Assembly (NCBI GenBank): GCA_037074705.1
Contig: CM073591.1
Coordinates: forward strand, 133,307,032 to 133,371,031
Length of the DNA: 64,000 nucleotides
Direction of reading: 5' to 3'
DNA from: Zhengitettix transpicula
Taxonomy: Eukaryota; Arthropoda; Insecta; Orthoptera; Tetrigidae
Position 1 is the first letter of the stretch. Every line of letters starts with the position of its first letter. The notes under the pieces are model-generated. The model worked only from the letters and a program-made list of their open reading frames with translations. It did no database searches and was not told the origin of the DNA. The position numbers were made by a program, and so were the translations under genes. This document shows positions 22,620-36,029 of the stretch, one piece after another.

Positions 22620-25600
22620 GACATTTCGTTAGTAAATAGTAGGCCAATAATTTTATGAAAACGTATTTGGATCTACGTCGTGCTAACGAATTACAGTAAA
22701 CGGTGAAATTACACAATGATTGGTATGCATAAGGTAATATTCGCGGAAAAGTCTCGATATATTTAAATCAAGTTGGTTTTAAAATGTAAATAAAGAGCTT
22801 ATAAGAAGAAGAAAAATATTGTATGTTTGAGGGATAAATTTCATGAAATGATCCAAATAAAGGAAATAAATAAGTAAGGATCAATTTGGAATTCTATTTA
22901 AATGGTTTTGTTTCTCTGGAGCGGCACTGGAGCATCTAATAAAGAAACAGGGTTGATTTTCTGTACGATTTATAATTGTTGTTTGTTAGCATTGTAAACG
23001 ATAAATGTGTTGAATAAATAAAAAGTAATGAGGCTGAAGCGTGAATTTGAATGTGTACGATATTAAATAGAGTTTTCAACTTTGTTTGTACCGAAATTGA
23101 GAATGTCCCAGTATTTTCGTGAGACGAAGTGTAGGACGTGTGACGCAGAGTGAACATTAGGATTGTACTTGTAAACATCCTGATAAATTGTGTGTGATGA
23201 GACGTCCCGACTCGAAGAGAATACAGCTGAGGAAAGAAGTATTTGAGTTTGAATTGTATTTATCCGGGACAGCGCGTACGCAGTCCCGACTACCAAAAAT
23301 AACGCGCCCGAGTTATCCACATTAGGGATAATCGCAGGGGTCAGCCCAACCGAAGTGCAATGGAAGAGCCTCACCCTGGAGGAACCGCCTTCATGATCAC
23401 GGTAACCTCTACGCCAGGTAAGTATGCCGACATGCGCACAAACTCGGCGTTATGTACCCAGATACCGCCGAACACACTGCGACTCACAACGCAGTCAAAA
23501 CTCACTCACACTCTGCACATTATTTATCCCGTACATTCGGCGATACTCGCGGAACTAAAGCTTAAAACCGCCCTGAACCCCAAACCCACATCCCTACAAA
23601 ATACTGAAATCTTTTACAAAAATTGAAATTAAATATTTCATTTGACCGCGTGGTTCGCACGTTGTGCCGAGAGGTGTCTCTGCCGCCATGTTCATTCAAA
23701 TCTGTACGTGTCAAAGATCGGTTAGCATTTGCGTTTCTTCATAGGGCTTCTTCGATTTAAACTTTTAAAACTTTCCAAAATTTCAACTTTTATTAAACTG
23801 CCTCTTCGTAAATGCAATCCGAAGACTTTCTTTACTCGCTGCATTTGACTATGTACTTACACCCTTCAACACGTACATGTCTCTGTCCTCGCCGCCGTAT
23901 CAAGAATTATACACAGAATATCCAAATATTTCGATTATTTCGGCGGAAATTGTAAATCGTCAAAAGTATTCTCGCAGTAATGACAATCAATCGTCACGCC
24001 CTCTGACTCTACAATCATTATATTCCTCTTGATAATACGCAAATTGTGTAATGAAATGATTCAGCACCTCCAAATTCGTGCAGAGAATTTTACACTGACA
24101 CTCAAGACAGTATTTCATTCGCGTGAACAAATGTGAGGATCGGATGTGTGGGTATTCGCTGGTAATTCCACCACAGACGAAAAATAGCTTTCGTGCCTCT
24201 TGGCGCCAGTTCGGCTGAGGATTCTAACCCAATTCTCACGACGGTCCACCTGCAGGCGGGTGGATCGTCACAAATTAAGAAATATAATGACGTCATATCA
24301 TCCTAGACTCGAAGATTACACCAACATTACACAAGAAAGAAGCAATGGCAAAACGGCAGGATCCACAAGTCGCCAGAGTTTGAGGACTGAAGACAGTCGT
24401 TCTCGAACCATCACAGAAGAACGGTTGCTCTGGAACCATCACAGTACAAGTGTTGAGAAAGTTTTAGACTCACAGCCACCTGAGACTCCGAGATATTTTA
24501 AATGGAACGCCGCTTCGCAGAGAAACTTCGGTCACCGTAACCAAACCTCGTCACGCCTAATGGTTGTGTAGACGGTTTTACTTTCTTTTTCCTTGGCCTA
24601 GTTTTTCCCACGTTTCCATATCCGTCTAGCCGGGACCTTTTAAAGCGACATGTTTAGTTATATTGAGTCAGGGATGAGGTCCAATCCCATTTTAGATTAA
24701 ATAAACTAGGTGAAACATTACGAGGGAGGCTTCTTTTACTAGGTAAAGCCCAACTTTCTCCTTCCAGCAGTAACAGGCGACGAAGCTCGGGCCGGAAGAT
24801 TTGACCAGGAACCTTGGACCGACAGGAGACCTGTTCCGACGGTTTTAGATCAAGAACGCCTAATAAAGACCTTCTAAGAGTAGAGCTTTCTTAATTTCTC
24901 AATCCTCAACGCTTAGAGGGTGATCTCTTGTTAATTATTTATTATCTCGCGTTAGTGTGTTCATTGGTAAGTTAGCGTCTCAAGCATACGTAATTTTCAT
25001 TTGTCCATGATTTTCGAATGTGTACGCCCGTATTTAATTAAACTACATGTAGACAGCGGGGTGGCAGGTGCCACGACATCGAAATAATTGAATTTACAAT
25101 AAATAAATATAGTTATTTCAAATTAAGAACCCGGCTTGTGGACATTTTTTAAATGATCAAAATCTATATCATTAATGACAATCGAAGATCGAAATGGAGG
25201 AAGAAATTTCCAAACTATTGGAGGCTCTAGATTACTTGGTTTAATTACATTACGTGGACCTCGCGACATGTGGTTTTATAAATTCCAAAAATCCTCCTTA
25301 CTGCCTCTGTCGTTATGAGAAAGTTTTCGGATTTTCGGGCACCGTTTTCTACCCTTGCCGTAAAAACGGTCAATTCTTAAGACTTCTTATTTCTAGCCGT
25401 TTTCTCAACGCCAGCTGATATCGTTGTAAGATCTGCTACAATCCTTGCCCCTATTCACTGTGTTACGTGGGAACAATTCTTGTGCATTTTTCTTTCCCTC
25501 AACTAAGAATTTTAGTAACTGACGGAATTACAAGTCGTTAGTACCCCTGTTAATCATCGGACCGTGTGCTCATTCTCCTTAGTGTTTTTACCGTTTTTAA

Positions 25601-26822
25601 ATAATCGTCCTTGCCGTTATTCCGTTTTACTTGTTTCCGCGGTGCAAACCGATTTCAGGCTTCCAATACGAAATATTAAGAAATTCAACCAAATATCGTA
25701 AATACTGTACTTTGCCCTCTATACATAAAGTGTCCCAGTTTCTGTCAATTTATTCGCTTTGTGATATTCCTTACTATATAAATTGTCACTTACGAAATCA
25801 GATTCTCCGTTGAATTAAGTTTCTAGTAGAACAATTTCCGACAATACTTCCTTTTATTACCAGGTCTTCCGCTGGCCTAACTAGGGTCACGTCCAGTGTA
25901 TGATTTATTATTCTGTGTTTTGTCCTACCTGCTGAAAGACGTCATTCCAAACCAGGGAATTTACGGCAATTTGCATTTGGGAATTTCCAAGCTGTTCTTC
26001 CCAGTATTAAGATCACCGGCTAAAGTCAACGGCTGATTATCTAATAGAAAGCTTTTGAATATTAAAGGCGCTTGGCGCGACATTGTTCAGCCGCGTAAGT
26101 ATTATTATTATAATTATTCTTGGGCCTTTTCCCGGTTGTAGCTATATCTACTAAAATAACAAAATACAAAAAGACATTTATTCAAATATACAATATATAC
26201 AAATATATGCCTTTGTAAAGTTTATTATTTTTATTTATTATTTAAATGACAAAAAAGGAAACATTAACCGCACACGCCCCTCTTGTTTCGATACACTCCA
26301 CTTCACTTTATTTTATTGGACATATCTTTTCTCATAAATCACTTCACTTCACTGCTCACCACTCTGACCAGATAAAAACTAATAAGTGTAATAAGAATAT
26401 ATATATAGATATATATACAATACCCCATGTTTATTGCCTTCCTTTAAACTGATCACCGCTATTCGGAAAATACGTCAGGCAATGAATTCCAGTCGCGTAT
26501 TGATCTTTTAACAAATAAATATTCGCCAACGTATGCCATTTTCTTTAATTTGGTAAGGGTGATCTATTATGGAAATATTAGTGGGCGCCAAGAGATGATT
26601 TTAAATTTATTTCCAGGCCGGATGACCTGTATAAATTTTGTGTATTGCGGACAGCCTCTCGTGTTTCGTTTCTACTGCTCAGCGTTAGTAAATTGATCGA
26701 GAGGATTGTCCGCGAATAGACACCCAAACATCTTTTTAGCCCGATTCTGAAGCTAGTGGGTATTTATTTAAATATGCACCCCAACAAATTGTCCCATATT
26801 CTAAAATAGACCTGACCAGTTA
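22352..26822. repeat. Repeat unit 6 (4,471 bp)
   Basis: One of the most divergent units. It shares with unit 12 a series of variants over its first ~2.5 kb: CTGAAAGCAG, ACCATACTA, AGATGTTCAC, ATGATCCAAAT, GAAATCTTTT, GTGAACAAATG, CCATATCCG and CCTCAACGC. Downstream it departs from unit 12: it has CAGATTCTCCG near 25799, like unit 2, and keeps CAATTTCCGAC. Confidence 0.95.
23262..23425 (-). ncRNA. U1 snRNA: U1 snRNA (unit 6)
   Basis: The 5' end is the common AUACUUACCUG. The last base is U (shared with units 2 and 3). Internal sequence matches the reference although the surrounding unit is one of the most divergent. Confidence 0.95.
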
Positions 26823-27090
26823 TCTGTAAGCAGATATCTTGGTTTTCCTCGTACTTTTCCTCAAAACCCCTATTTACAAAATGTAGCGCCCTCCACCCTT
26901 TACCTGCGCCTTTGCTGACTTGATTTCCCAAATTTAGAACCTTACTAATCGTGATTGCAAGATATTCACAACTGTTGGATTCCGTTACAACTTCATTCCC
27001 CATTTGTAAATTTAAGGAATGACGAGGCGGGGTTTTTCGAACACACGAGAATGTCTGTATGAATCGATCGATTACGTACAGCGAAATCAA
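26459..27090 (-). pseudogene. LINE reverse-transcriptase relic (unit 6/7 junction)
   Basis: Same relic, Asp form. It has TATAAATTTTG in place of TATAAAGTTTG near 26631. Confidence 0.75.
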
Positions 27091-30000
27091 GACATTTCGT
27101 TAGTAAATAGTAGGCCAATAATTTTATGAAAACGTATTTGGATCTACGTCGTGCTAACGAATTACAGTAAACGGTGAAATTACACAATGATTGGTATGCA
27201 TAAGGGAATATTCGCGGAAAAGTCTCGATATATTTAAATCAAGTTGGTTTTAAAATGTAAATAAAGAGCTTATAAGAAGAAGAAAAATATTGTATGTTTG
27301 AGGGATAAATTTCATGAAATGTTCCAAATTAAGGAAATAAATAAGTAAGGATCAATTTGGAATTCTATTTAAATGGTTTTGTTTCTATGGAGCGGCACTG
27401 GAGCATCTAATAAAGAAACAGGGTTGATTTTCTGTACGATTTATAATTGTTGTTTGTTAGCATTGTAAACGATAAATGTGTTGAATAAATAAAAAGTAAT
27501 GAGGCTGAAGCGTGAATTTGAATGTGTACGATATTAAATAGAGTTTTCAACTTTGTTTGTACCGAAATTGAGAATGTCCCAGTATTTTCGTGAGACGAAG
27601 TGTAGGACGTGTGACGCAGAGTGAACATTAGGATTGTACTTGTAAACATCCTGATAAATTGTGTGTGATGAGACGTCCCGACTCGAAGAGAATAAAGCTG
27701 AGGAAAGAAGTATTTGAGTTTGAATTGTATTTGTCCGGGACAGCGCGTACGCAGTCCCGACTACCAAAAATAACGCGCCCGAGTTATCCACATTAGGGAT
27801 AATCGCAGGGGTCAGCCCAACCGAAGTGCAATGGAAGAGCTTCACCCTGGAGGAACCGCCTTCATGATCACGGTAACCTCTACGCCAGGTAAGTATGCCG
27901 ACATGCGACAAACTCGGCGTTATGTACCCAGATACCGCCGAACACACTGCGACTCACAACGCAGTCAAAAATCACTCACACTCTGCACATTATTTATCCC
28001 GTACATTCGGCGATACTCGCGGAACTAAAGCTTAAAACCGCCCTGAACCCCAAACCCACATCCCTACAAAATACTGAAAACTTTTACAAAAATTGAAATT
28101 AAATATTTCATTTGACCGCGTGGTTCGCACGTTGTGCCGAGAGGTGTCTCTGCCGCCATGTTCATTCAAATCTGTACGTGTCAAAGATCGGTTAGCATTT
28201 GCGTTTCTTCATAGGGCTTCTTCGATTTAAACTTTTAAAACTTTCCAAAATTTCAACTTTTATTAAACTGCCTCTTCGTAAATGCAATCCGAAGACTTTC
28301 TTTACTCGCTGCATTTGACTATGTACTTACACCCTTCAACACGTACATGTCTCTGTCCTCGCCGCCGTATCAAAAATTATACACAGAATATCCAAATATT
28401 TCGATTATTTCGGCGGAAATTGTAAATCGTCAAAAGTATTCTTGCAGTAATGACAATCAATCGTCACGCCCTCTGACTCTACAATCATTATATTCCTCTT
28501 GATAATACGCAAATTGTGTAATGAAATGATTCAGCACCTCCAAATTCGTGCAGAGAATTTTACACTGACACTCAAGACAGTATTTCATTCGCGTGACCAA
28601 ATGTGAGGATCGGATGTGTGGGTATTCGCTGGTAATTCCACCACAGACGAAAAATAGCTTTCGTGCCTCTTGGCGCCAGTTCGGCTGAGGATTCTAACCC
28701 AATTCTCACGACGGTCCACCTGCAGGCGGGTGGATCGTCACAAATTAAGAAATATAATGACGTCATATCATCCTAGACTCGAAGATTACACCAACATTAC
28801 ACAAGAAAGAAGCAATGGCAAAACGGCAGGATCCACAAGTCGCCAGAGTTTGAGGACTGAAGACAGTCGTTCTCGAACCATCACAGAAGAACGGTTGCTC
28901 TGGAACCATCACAGTACAAGTGTTGAGAAAGTTTTAGACTCACAGCCACCTGAGACTCCGAGATATTTTAAATGGAACGCCGCTTCGCAGAGAAACTTCG
29001 GTCACCGTAACCAAACCTCGTCACGCCTAATGGTTGTGTAGACGGTTTTACTTTCTTTTTCCTTGGCCTAGTTTTTCCCACGTTTCCATCTCCGTCTAGC
29101 CGGGACCTTTTAAAGCGACATGTTTAGTTATATTGAGTCAGGGATGAGGTCCAATCCCATTTTAGATTAAATAAACTAGGTGAAACATTACGAGGGAGGC
29201 TTCTTTTACTAGGTAAAGCCCAACTTTCTCCTTCCAGCAGTAACAGGCGACGAAGCTCGGGCCGGAAGATTTGACCAGGAACCTTGGACCGACAGGAGAC
29301 CTGTTCCGACGGTTTTAGATCAAGAACGCCTAATAAAGACCTTCTAAGAGTAGAGCTTTCTTAATTTCTCAATCCTCGACGATTAGAGGGTGATCTCTTG
29401 TTAATTATTTATTATCTCGCGTTAGTGTGTTCATTGGTAAGTTAGCGTCTCAAGCATACGTAATTTTCATTTGTCCATGATTTTCGAATGTGTACGCCCG
29501 TATTTAATTAAACTACATGTAGACAGCGGGGTGGCAGGTGCCACGACATCGAAATAATTGAATTTACAATAAATAAATATAGTTATTTCAAATTAAGAAC
29601 CCGGCTTGTGGACATTTTTTAAATGATCAAAATCTATATCATTAATGACAATCGAAGATCGAAATGGAGGAAGAAATTTCCAAACTATTGGAGGCTCTAG
29701 ATTACTTGGTTTAATTACATTACGTGGACCTCGCGACATGTGGTTTTATAAATTCCAAAAATCCTCCTTACTGCCTCTGTCGTTATGAGAAAGTTTTCGG
29801 ATTTTCGGGCACCGTTTTCTACCCTTGCCGTAAAAACGGTCAATTCTTAAGACTTCTTATTTCTAGCCGTTTTCTCAACGCCAGCTGATATCGTTGTAAG
29901 ATCTGCTACAATCCTTGCCCCTATTCACTGTGTTACGTGGGAACAATTCTTGTGCATTTTTCTTTCCCTCAACTAAGAATTTTAGTAACTGACGGAATTA

Positions 30001-31292
30001 CAAGTCGTTAGTACCCCTGTTAATCATCAAACCGTGTGCTCATTCTCCTTAGTGTTTTTACCGTTTTAAAATAATCGTCCTTGCCGTTATTCCGTTTTAC
30101 TTGTTTCCGCGGTGCAAACCGATTTCAGGCTTCCAATACGAAATATTAAGAAATTCAACCAAATATCGTAAATACTGTACTTTGCCCTCTATACATAAAG
30201 TGTCCCAGTTTCTGTCAATTTATTCGCTTTGTGATATTCCTTACTATATAAATTGTCACTTACGAAATCAGCTTCTCCGTTGAATTAAGTTTCTAGTAGA
30301 ACATTTTCCGACAATACTTCCTTTTATTACCAGGTCTTCCGCTGGCCTAACTAGGGTCACGTCCAGTGTATGATTTATTATTCTGTGTTTTGTCCTACCT
30401 GCTGAAAGACGTCATTCCAAACCAGGGAATTTACGGCAATTTGCATTTGGGAATTTCCAAGCTGTTCTTCCCAGTATTAAGATCACCGGCTAAAGTCAAC
30501 GGCTGATTATCTAATAGAAAGCTTTTGAATATTAAAGGCGCTTGGCGCGACATTGTTCAGCCGCGTAAGTATTATTATTATAATTATTCTTGGGCCTTTT
30601 CCCGGTTGTAGCTATATCTACTAAAATAACAAAATACAAAAAGACATTTATTCAAATATACAATATATACAAATATATGCCTTTGTAAAGTTTATTATTT
30701 TTATTTATTATTTAAATGACAAAAAAGGAAACATTAACCGCACACGCCCCTCTTGTTTCGATACACTCCACTTCACTTTATTTTATTGGACATATCTTTT
30801 CTCATAAATCACTTCACTTCACTGCTCACCACTCTGACCAGATAAAAACTAATAAGTGTAATAAGAATATATATATAGATATATATACAATACCCCATGT
30901 TTATTGCCTTCCTTTAAACTGATCACCGCTATTCGGAAAATACGTCAGGCAATGAATTCCAGTCGCGTATTGATCTTTTAACAAATAAATATTCGCCAAC
31001 GTATGCCATTTTCTTTAATTTGGTAAGGGTGATCTATTATGGAAATATTAGTGGGCGCCAAGAGATGATTTTAAATTTATTTCCAGGCCGGATGACCTGT
31101 ATAAATTTTGTGTATTGCGGACAGCCTCTCGTGTTTCGTTTCTACTGCTCAGCGTTAGTAAATTGATCGAGAGGATTGTCCGCGAATAGACACCCAAACA
31201 TCTTTTTAGCCCGATTCTGAAGCTAGTGGGTATTTATTTAAATATGCACCCCAACAAATTGTCCCATATTCTAAAATAGACCTGACCAGTTA
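26823..31292. repeat. Repeat unit 7 (4,470 bp; 1-bp deletion in U1 upstream region)
   Basis: A single C is missing near 27907 (ATGCGACAAA instead of ATGCGCACAAA), about 11 bp upstream of the U1 start. It also has a substitution inside U1 at 27841, plus AAATTAAGG near 27328, TTCTTGCAG near 28440 and GACGATTAGAGG near 29379. The A/B block is type A. Confidence 0.95.
27733..27896 (-). ncRNA. U1 snRNA: U1 snRNA (unit 7; G56A)
   Basis: One substitution, G to A at nt 56 (plus strand 27841), falls in the small internal loop of stem-loop II, between the basal helix and the U1A-binding hairpin. The upstream region has lost one C about 11 bp before the start, which shifts all promoter elements 1 bp closer. 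It probably still folds; whether it is expressed is unknown. Confidence 0.92.
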
Positions 31293-31560
31293 TCTGTAAG
31301 CAGATATCTTGGTTTTCCTCGTACTTTTCCTCAAAACCCCTATTTACAAAATGTAGCGCCCTCCACCCTTTACCTGCGCCTTTGCTGACTTGATTTCCCA
31401 AATTTAGAACCTTACTAATCGTGATTGCAAGATATTCACAACTGTTGGATTCCGTTACAACTTCATTCCCCATTTGTAAATTTAAGGAATGACGAGGCGG
31501 GGTTTTTCGAACACACGAGAATGTCTGTATGAATCGATCGATTACGTACAGCGAAATCAA
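30929..31560 (-). pseudogene. LINE reverse-transcriptase relic (unit 7/8 junction)
   Basis: Same relic, Asp form, with the TATAAATTTTG variant. Confidence 0.75.
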
Positions 31561-34500
31561 GACATTTCGTTAGTAAATAGTAGGCCAATAATTTTATGAA
31601 AACGTATTTGGATCTACGTCGTGCTAACGAATTACAGTAAACGGTGAAATTACACAATGATTGGTATGCATAAGGGAATATTCGCGGAAAAGTCTCGATA
31701 TATTTAAATCAAGTTGGTTTTAAAATGTAAATAAAGAGCTTATAAGAAGAAGAAAAATATTGTATGTTTGAGGGATAAATTTCATGAAATGTTCCAAATA
31801 AAGGAAATAAATAAGTAAGGATCAATTTGGAATTCTATTTAAATGGTTTTGTTTCTATGGAGCGGCACTGGAGCATCTAATAAAGAAACAGGGTTGATTT
31901 TCTGTACGATTTATAATTGTTGTTTGTTAGCATTGTAAACGATAAATGTGTTGAATAAATAAAAAGTAATGAGGCTGAAGCGTGAATTTGAATGTGTACG
32001 ATATTAAATAGAGTTTTCAACTTTGTTTGTACCGAAATTGAGAATGTCCCAGTATTTTCGTGAGACGAAGTGTAGGAATGTGACGCAGAGTGAACATTAG
32101 GATTGTACTTGTAAACATCCTGATAAATTGTGTGTGATGAGACGTCCCGACTCGAAGAGAATAAAGCTGAGGAAAGAAGTATTTGAGTTTGAATTGTATT
32201 TGTCCGGGACAGCGCGTACGCAGTCCCGACTACCAAAAATAACGCGCCCGAGTTATCCACATTAGGGATAATCGCAGGGGTCAGCCCAACCGAAGTGCAA
32301 TGGAAGAGCCTCACCCTGGAGGAACCGCCTTCATGATCACGGTAACCTCTACGCCAGGTAAGTATGCCGACATGCGCACAAACTCGGCGTTATGTACCCA
32401 GATACCGCCGAACACACTGCGACTCACAACGCAGTCAAAACTCACTCACACTCTGCACATTATTTATCCCGTACATTCGGCGATACTCGCGGAACTAAAG
32501 CTTAAAACCGCCCTGAACCCCAAACCCACATCCCTACAAAATACTGAAATCTTTTACAAAAATTGAAATTAAATATTTCATTTGACCGCGTGGTTCGCAC
32601 GTTGTGCCGAGAGGTGTCTCTGCCGCCATGTTCATTCAAATCTGTACGTGTCAAAGATCGGTTAGCATTTGCGTTTCTTCATAGGGCTTCTTCGATTTAA
32701 ACTTTTAAAACTTTCCAAAATTTCAACTTTTATTAAACTGCCTCTTCGTAAATGCAATCCGAAGACTTTCTTTACTCGCTGCATTTGACTATGTACTTAC
32801 ACCCTTCAACACGTACATGTCTCTGTCCTCGCCGCCGTATCAAAAATTATACACAGAATATCCAAATATTTCGATTATTTCGGCGGAAATTGTAAATCGT
32901 CAAAAGTATTCTCGCAGTAATGACAATCAATCGTCACGCCTTCTGACTCTACAATCATTATATTCCTCTTGATAATACGCAAATTGTGTAATGAAATGAT
33001 TCAGCACCTCCAAATTCGTGCAGAGAATTTTACACTGACACTCAAGACAGTATTTCATTCGCGTGACCAAATGTGAGGATCGGATGTGTGGGTATTCGCT
33101 GGTAATTCCACCACAGACGAAAAATAGCTTTCGTGCCTCTTGGCGCCAGTTCGGCTGAGGATTCTAACCCAATTCTCACGACGGTCCACCTGCAGGCGGG
33201 TGGATCGTCACAAATTAAGAAATATAATGACGTCATATCATCCTAGACTCGAAGATTACACCAACATTACACAAGAAAGAAGCAATGGCAAAACGGCAGG
33301 ATCCACAAGTCGCCAGAGTTTGAGGACTGAAGACAGTCGTTCTCGAACCATCACAGAAGAACGGTTGCTCTGGAACCATCACAGTACAAGTGTTGAGAAA
33401 GTTTTAGACTCACAGCCACCTGAGACTCCGAGATATTTTAAATGGAACGCCGCTTCGCAGAGAAACTTCGGTCACCGTAACCAAACCTCGTCACGCCTAA
33501 TGGTTGTGTAGACGGTTTTACTTTCTTTTTCCTTGGCCTAGTTTTTCCCACGTTTCCATCTCCGTCTAGCCGGGACCTTTTAAAGCGACATGTTTAGTTA
33601 TATTGAGTCAGGGATGAGGTCCAATCCCATTTTAGATTAAATAAACTAGGTGAAACATTACGAGGGAGGCTTCTTTTACTAGGTAAAGCCCAACTTTCTC
33701 CTTCCAGCAGTAACAGGCGACGAAGCTCGGGCCGGAAGATTTGACCAGGAACCTTGGACCGACAGGAGACCTGTTCCGACGGTTTTAGATCAAGAACGCC
33801 TAATAAAGACCTTCTAAGAGTAGAGCTTTCTTAATTTCTCAATCCTCGACGCTTAGAGGGTGATCTCTTGTTAATTATTTATTATCTCGCGTTAGTGTGT
33901 TCATTGGTAAGTTAGCGTCTCAAGCATACGTAATTTTCATTTGTCCATGATTTTCGAATGTGTACGCCCGTATTTAATTAAACTACATGTAGACAGCGGG
34001 GTGGCAGGTGCCACGACATCGAAATAATTGAATTTACAATAAATAAATATAGTTATTTCAAATTAAGAACCCGGCTTGTGGACATTTTTTAAATGATCAA
34101 AATCTATATCATTAATGACAATCGAAGATCGAAATGGAGGAAGAAATTTCCAAACTATTGGAGGCTCTAGATTACTTGGTTTAATTACATTACGTGGACC
34201 TCGCGACATGTGGTTTTATAAATTCCAAAAATCCTCCTTACTGCCTCTGTCGTTATGAGAAAGTTTTCGGATTTTCGGGCACCGTTTTCTACCCTTGCCG
34301 TAAAAACGGTCAATTCTTAAGACTTCTTATTTCTAGCCGTTTTCTCAACGCCAGCTGATATCGTTGTAAGATCTGCTACAATCCTTGCCCCTATTCACTG
34401 TGTTACGTGGGAACAATTCTTGTGCATTTTTCTTTCCCTCAACTAAGAATTTTAGTAACTGACGGAATTACAAGTCGTTAGTACCCCTGTTAATCATCGG

Positions 34501-35761
34501 ACCGTGTGCTCATTCTCCTTAGTGTTTTTACCGTTTTAAAATAATCGTCCTTGCCGTTATTCCGTTTTACTTGTTTCCGCGGTGCAAACCGATTTCAGGC
34601 TTCCAATACGAAATATTAAGAAATTCAACCAAATATCGTAAATACTGTACTTTGCCCTCTATACATAAAGTGTCCCAGTTTCTGTCAATTTATTCGCTTT
34701 GTGATATTCCTTACTATATAAATTGTCACTTACGAAATCAGCTTCTCCGTTGAATTAAGTTTCTAGTAGAACATTTTCCGACAATACTTCCTTTTATTAC
34801 CAGGTCTTCCGCTGGCCTAACTAGGGTCACGTCCAGTGTATGATTTATTATTCTGTGTTTTGTCCTACCTGCTGAAAGACGTCATTCCAAACCAGGGAAT
34901 TTACGGCAATTTGCATTTGGGAATTTCCAAGCTGTTCTTCCCAGTATTAAGATCACCGGCTAAAGTCAACGGCTGATTATCTAATAGAAAGCTTTTGAAT
35001 ATTAAAGGCGCTTGGCGCGACATTGTTCAGCCGCGTAAGTATTATTATTATAATTATTCTTGGGCCTTTTCCCGGTTGTAGCTATATCTACTAAAATAAC
35101 AAAATACAAAAAGACATTTATTCAAATATACAATATATACAAATATATGCCTTTGTAAAGTTTATTATTTTTATTTATTATTTAAATGACAAAAAAGGAA
35201 ACATTAACCGCACACGCCCCTCTTGTTTCGATACACTCCACTTCACTTTATTTTATTGGACATATCTTTTCTCATAAATCACTTCACTTCACTGCTCACC
35301 ACTCTGACCAGATAAAAACTAATAAGTGTAATAAGAATATATATATAGATATATATACAATACCCCATGTTTATTGCCTTCCTTTAAACTGATCACCGCT
35401 ATTCGGAAAATACGTCAGGCAATGAATTCCAGTCGCGTATTGATCTTTTAACAAATAAATATTCGCCAACGTATGCCATTTTCTTTAATTTGGTAAGGGT
35501 GATCTATTATGGAAATATTAGTGGGCGCCAAGAGATGATTTTAAATTTATTTCCAGGCCGGATGACCTGTATAAAGTTTGTGTATTGCGGACAGCCTCTC
35601 GTGTTTCGTTCTACTGCTCAGCGTTAGTAAATTGATCGAGAGGATTGTCCGCGAATAGACACCCAAACATCTTTTTAGCCCGATTCTGAAGCTAGTGGGT
35701 ATTTATTTAAATATGCACCCCAACAAATTGTCCCATATTCTAAAATAGACCTGACCAGTTA
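31293..35761. repeat. Repeat unit 8 (4,469 bp; two 1-bp deletions)
   Basis: It has GTAGGAATGTG near 32073 instead of GTAGGACGTGTG, downstream of U1. A second deletion, one T of GTTTCGTTTC near 35609, lies within the LINE relic. It shares GCCTTCTGACTC near 32938 with unit 14 and GAAATCTTTT with units 6, 12 and 14. Confidence 0.95.
32202..32365 (-). ncRNA. U1 snRNA: U1 snRNA (unit 8)
   Basis: Identical to the reference by eye. The unit's 1-bp deletion lies 3' of the RNA. Confidence 0.95.
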
Positions 35762-36029
35762 TCTGTAAGCAGATATCTTGGTTTTCCTCGTACTTTTCCT
35801 CAAAACCCCTATTTACAAAATGTAGCGCCCTCCACCCTTTACCTGCGCCTTTGCTGACTTGATTTCCCAAATTTAGAACCTTACTAATCGTGATTGCAAG
35901 ATATTCACAACTGTTGGATTCCGTTACAACTTCATTCCCCATTTGTAAATTTAAGGAATGACGAGGCGGGGTTTTTCGAACACACGAGAATGTCTGTATG
36001 AATCGATCGATTACGTACAGCGAAATCAA
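35399..36029 (-). pseudogene. LINE reverse-transcriptase relic (unit 8/9 junction)
   Basis: Same relic, Asp form, with an additional 1-bp deletion near 35609 that adds a further frameshift. Confidence 0.75.
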
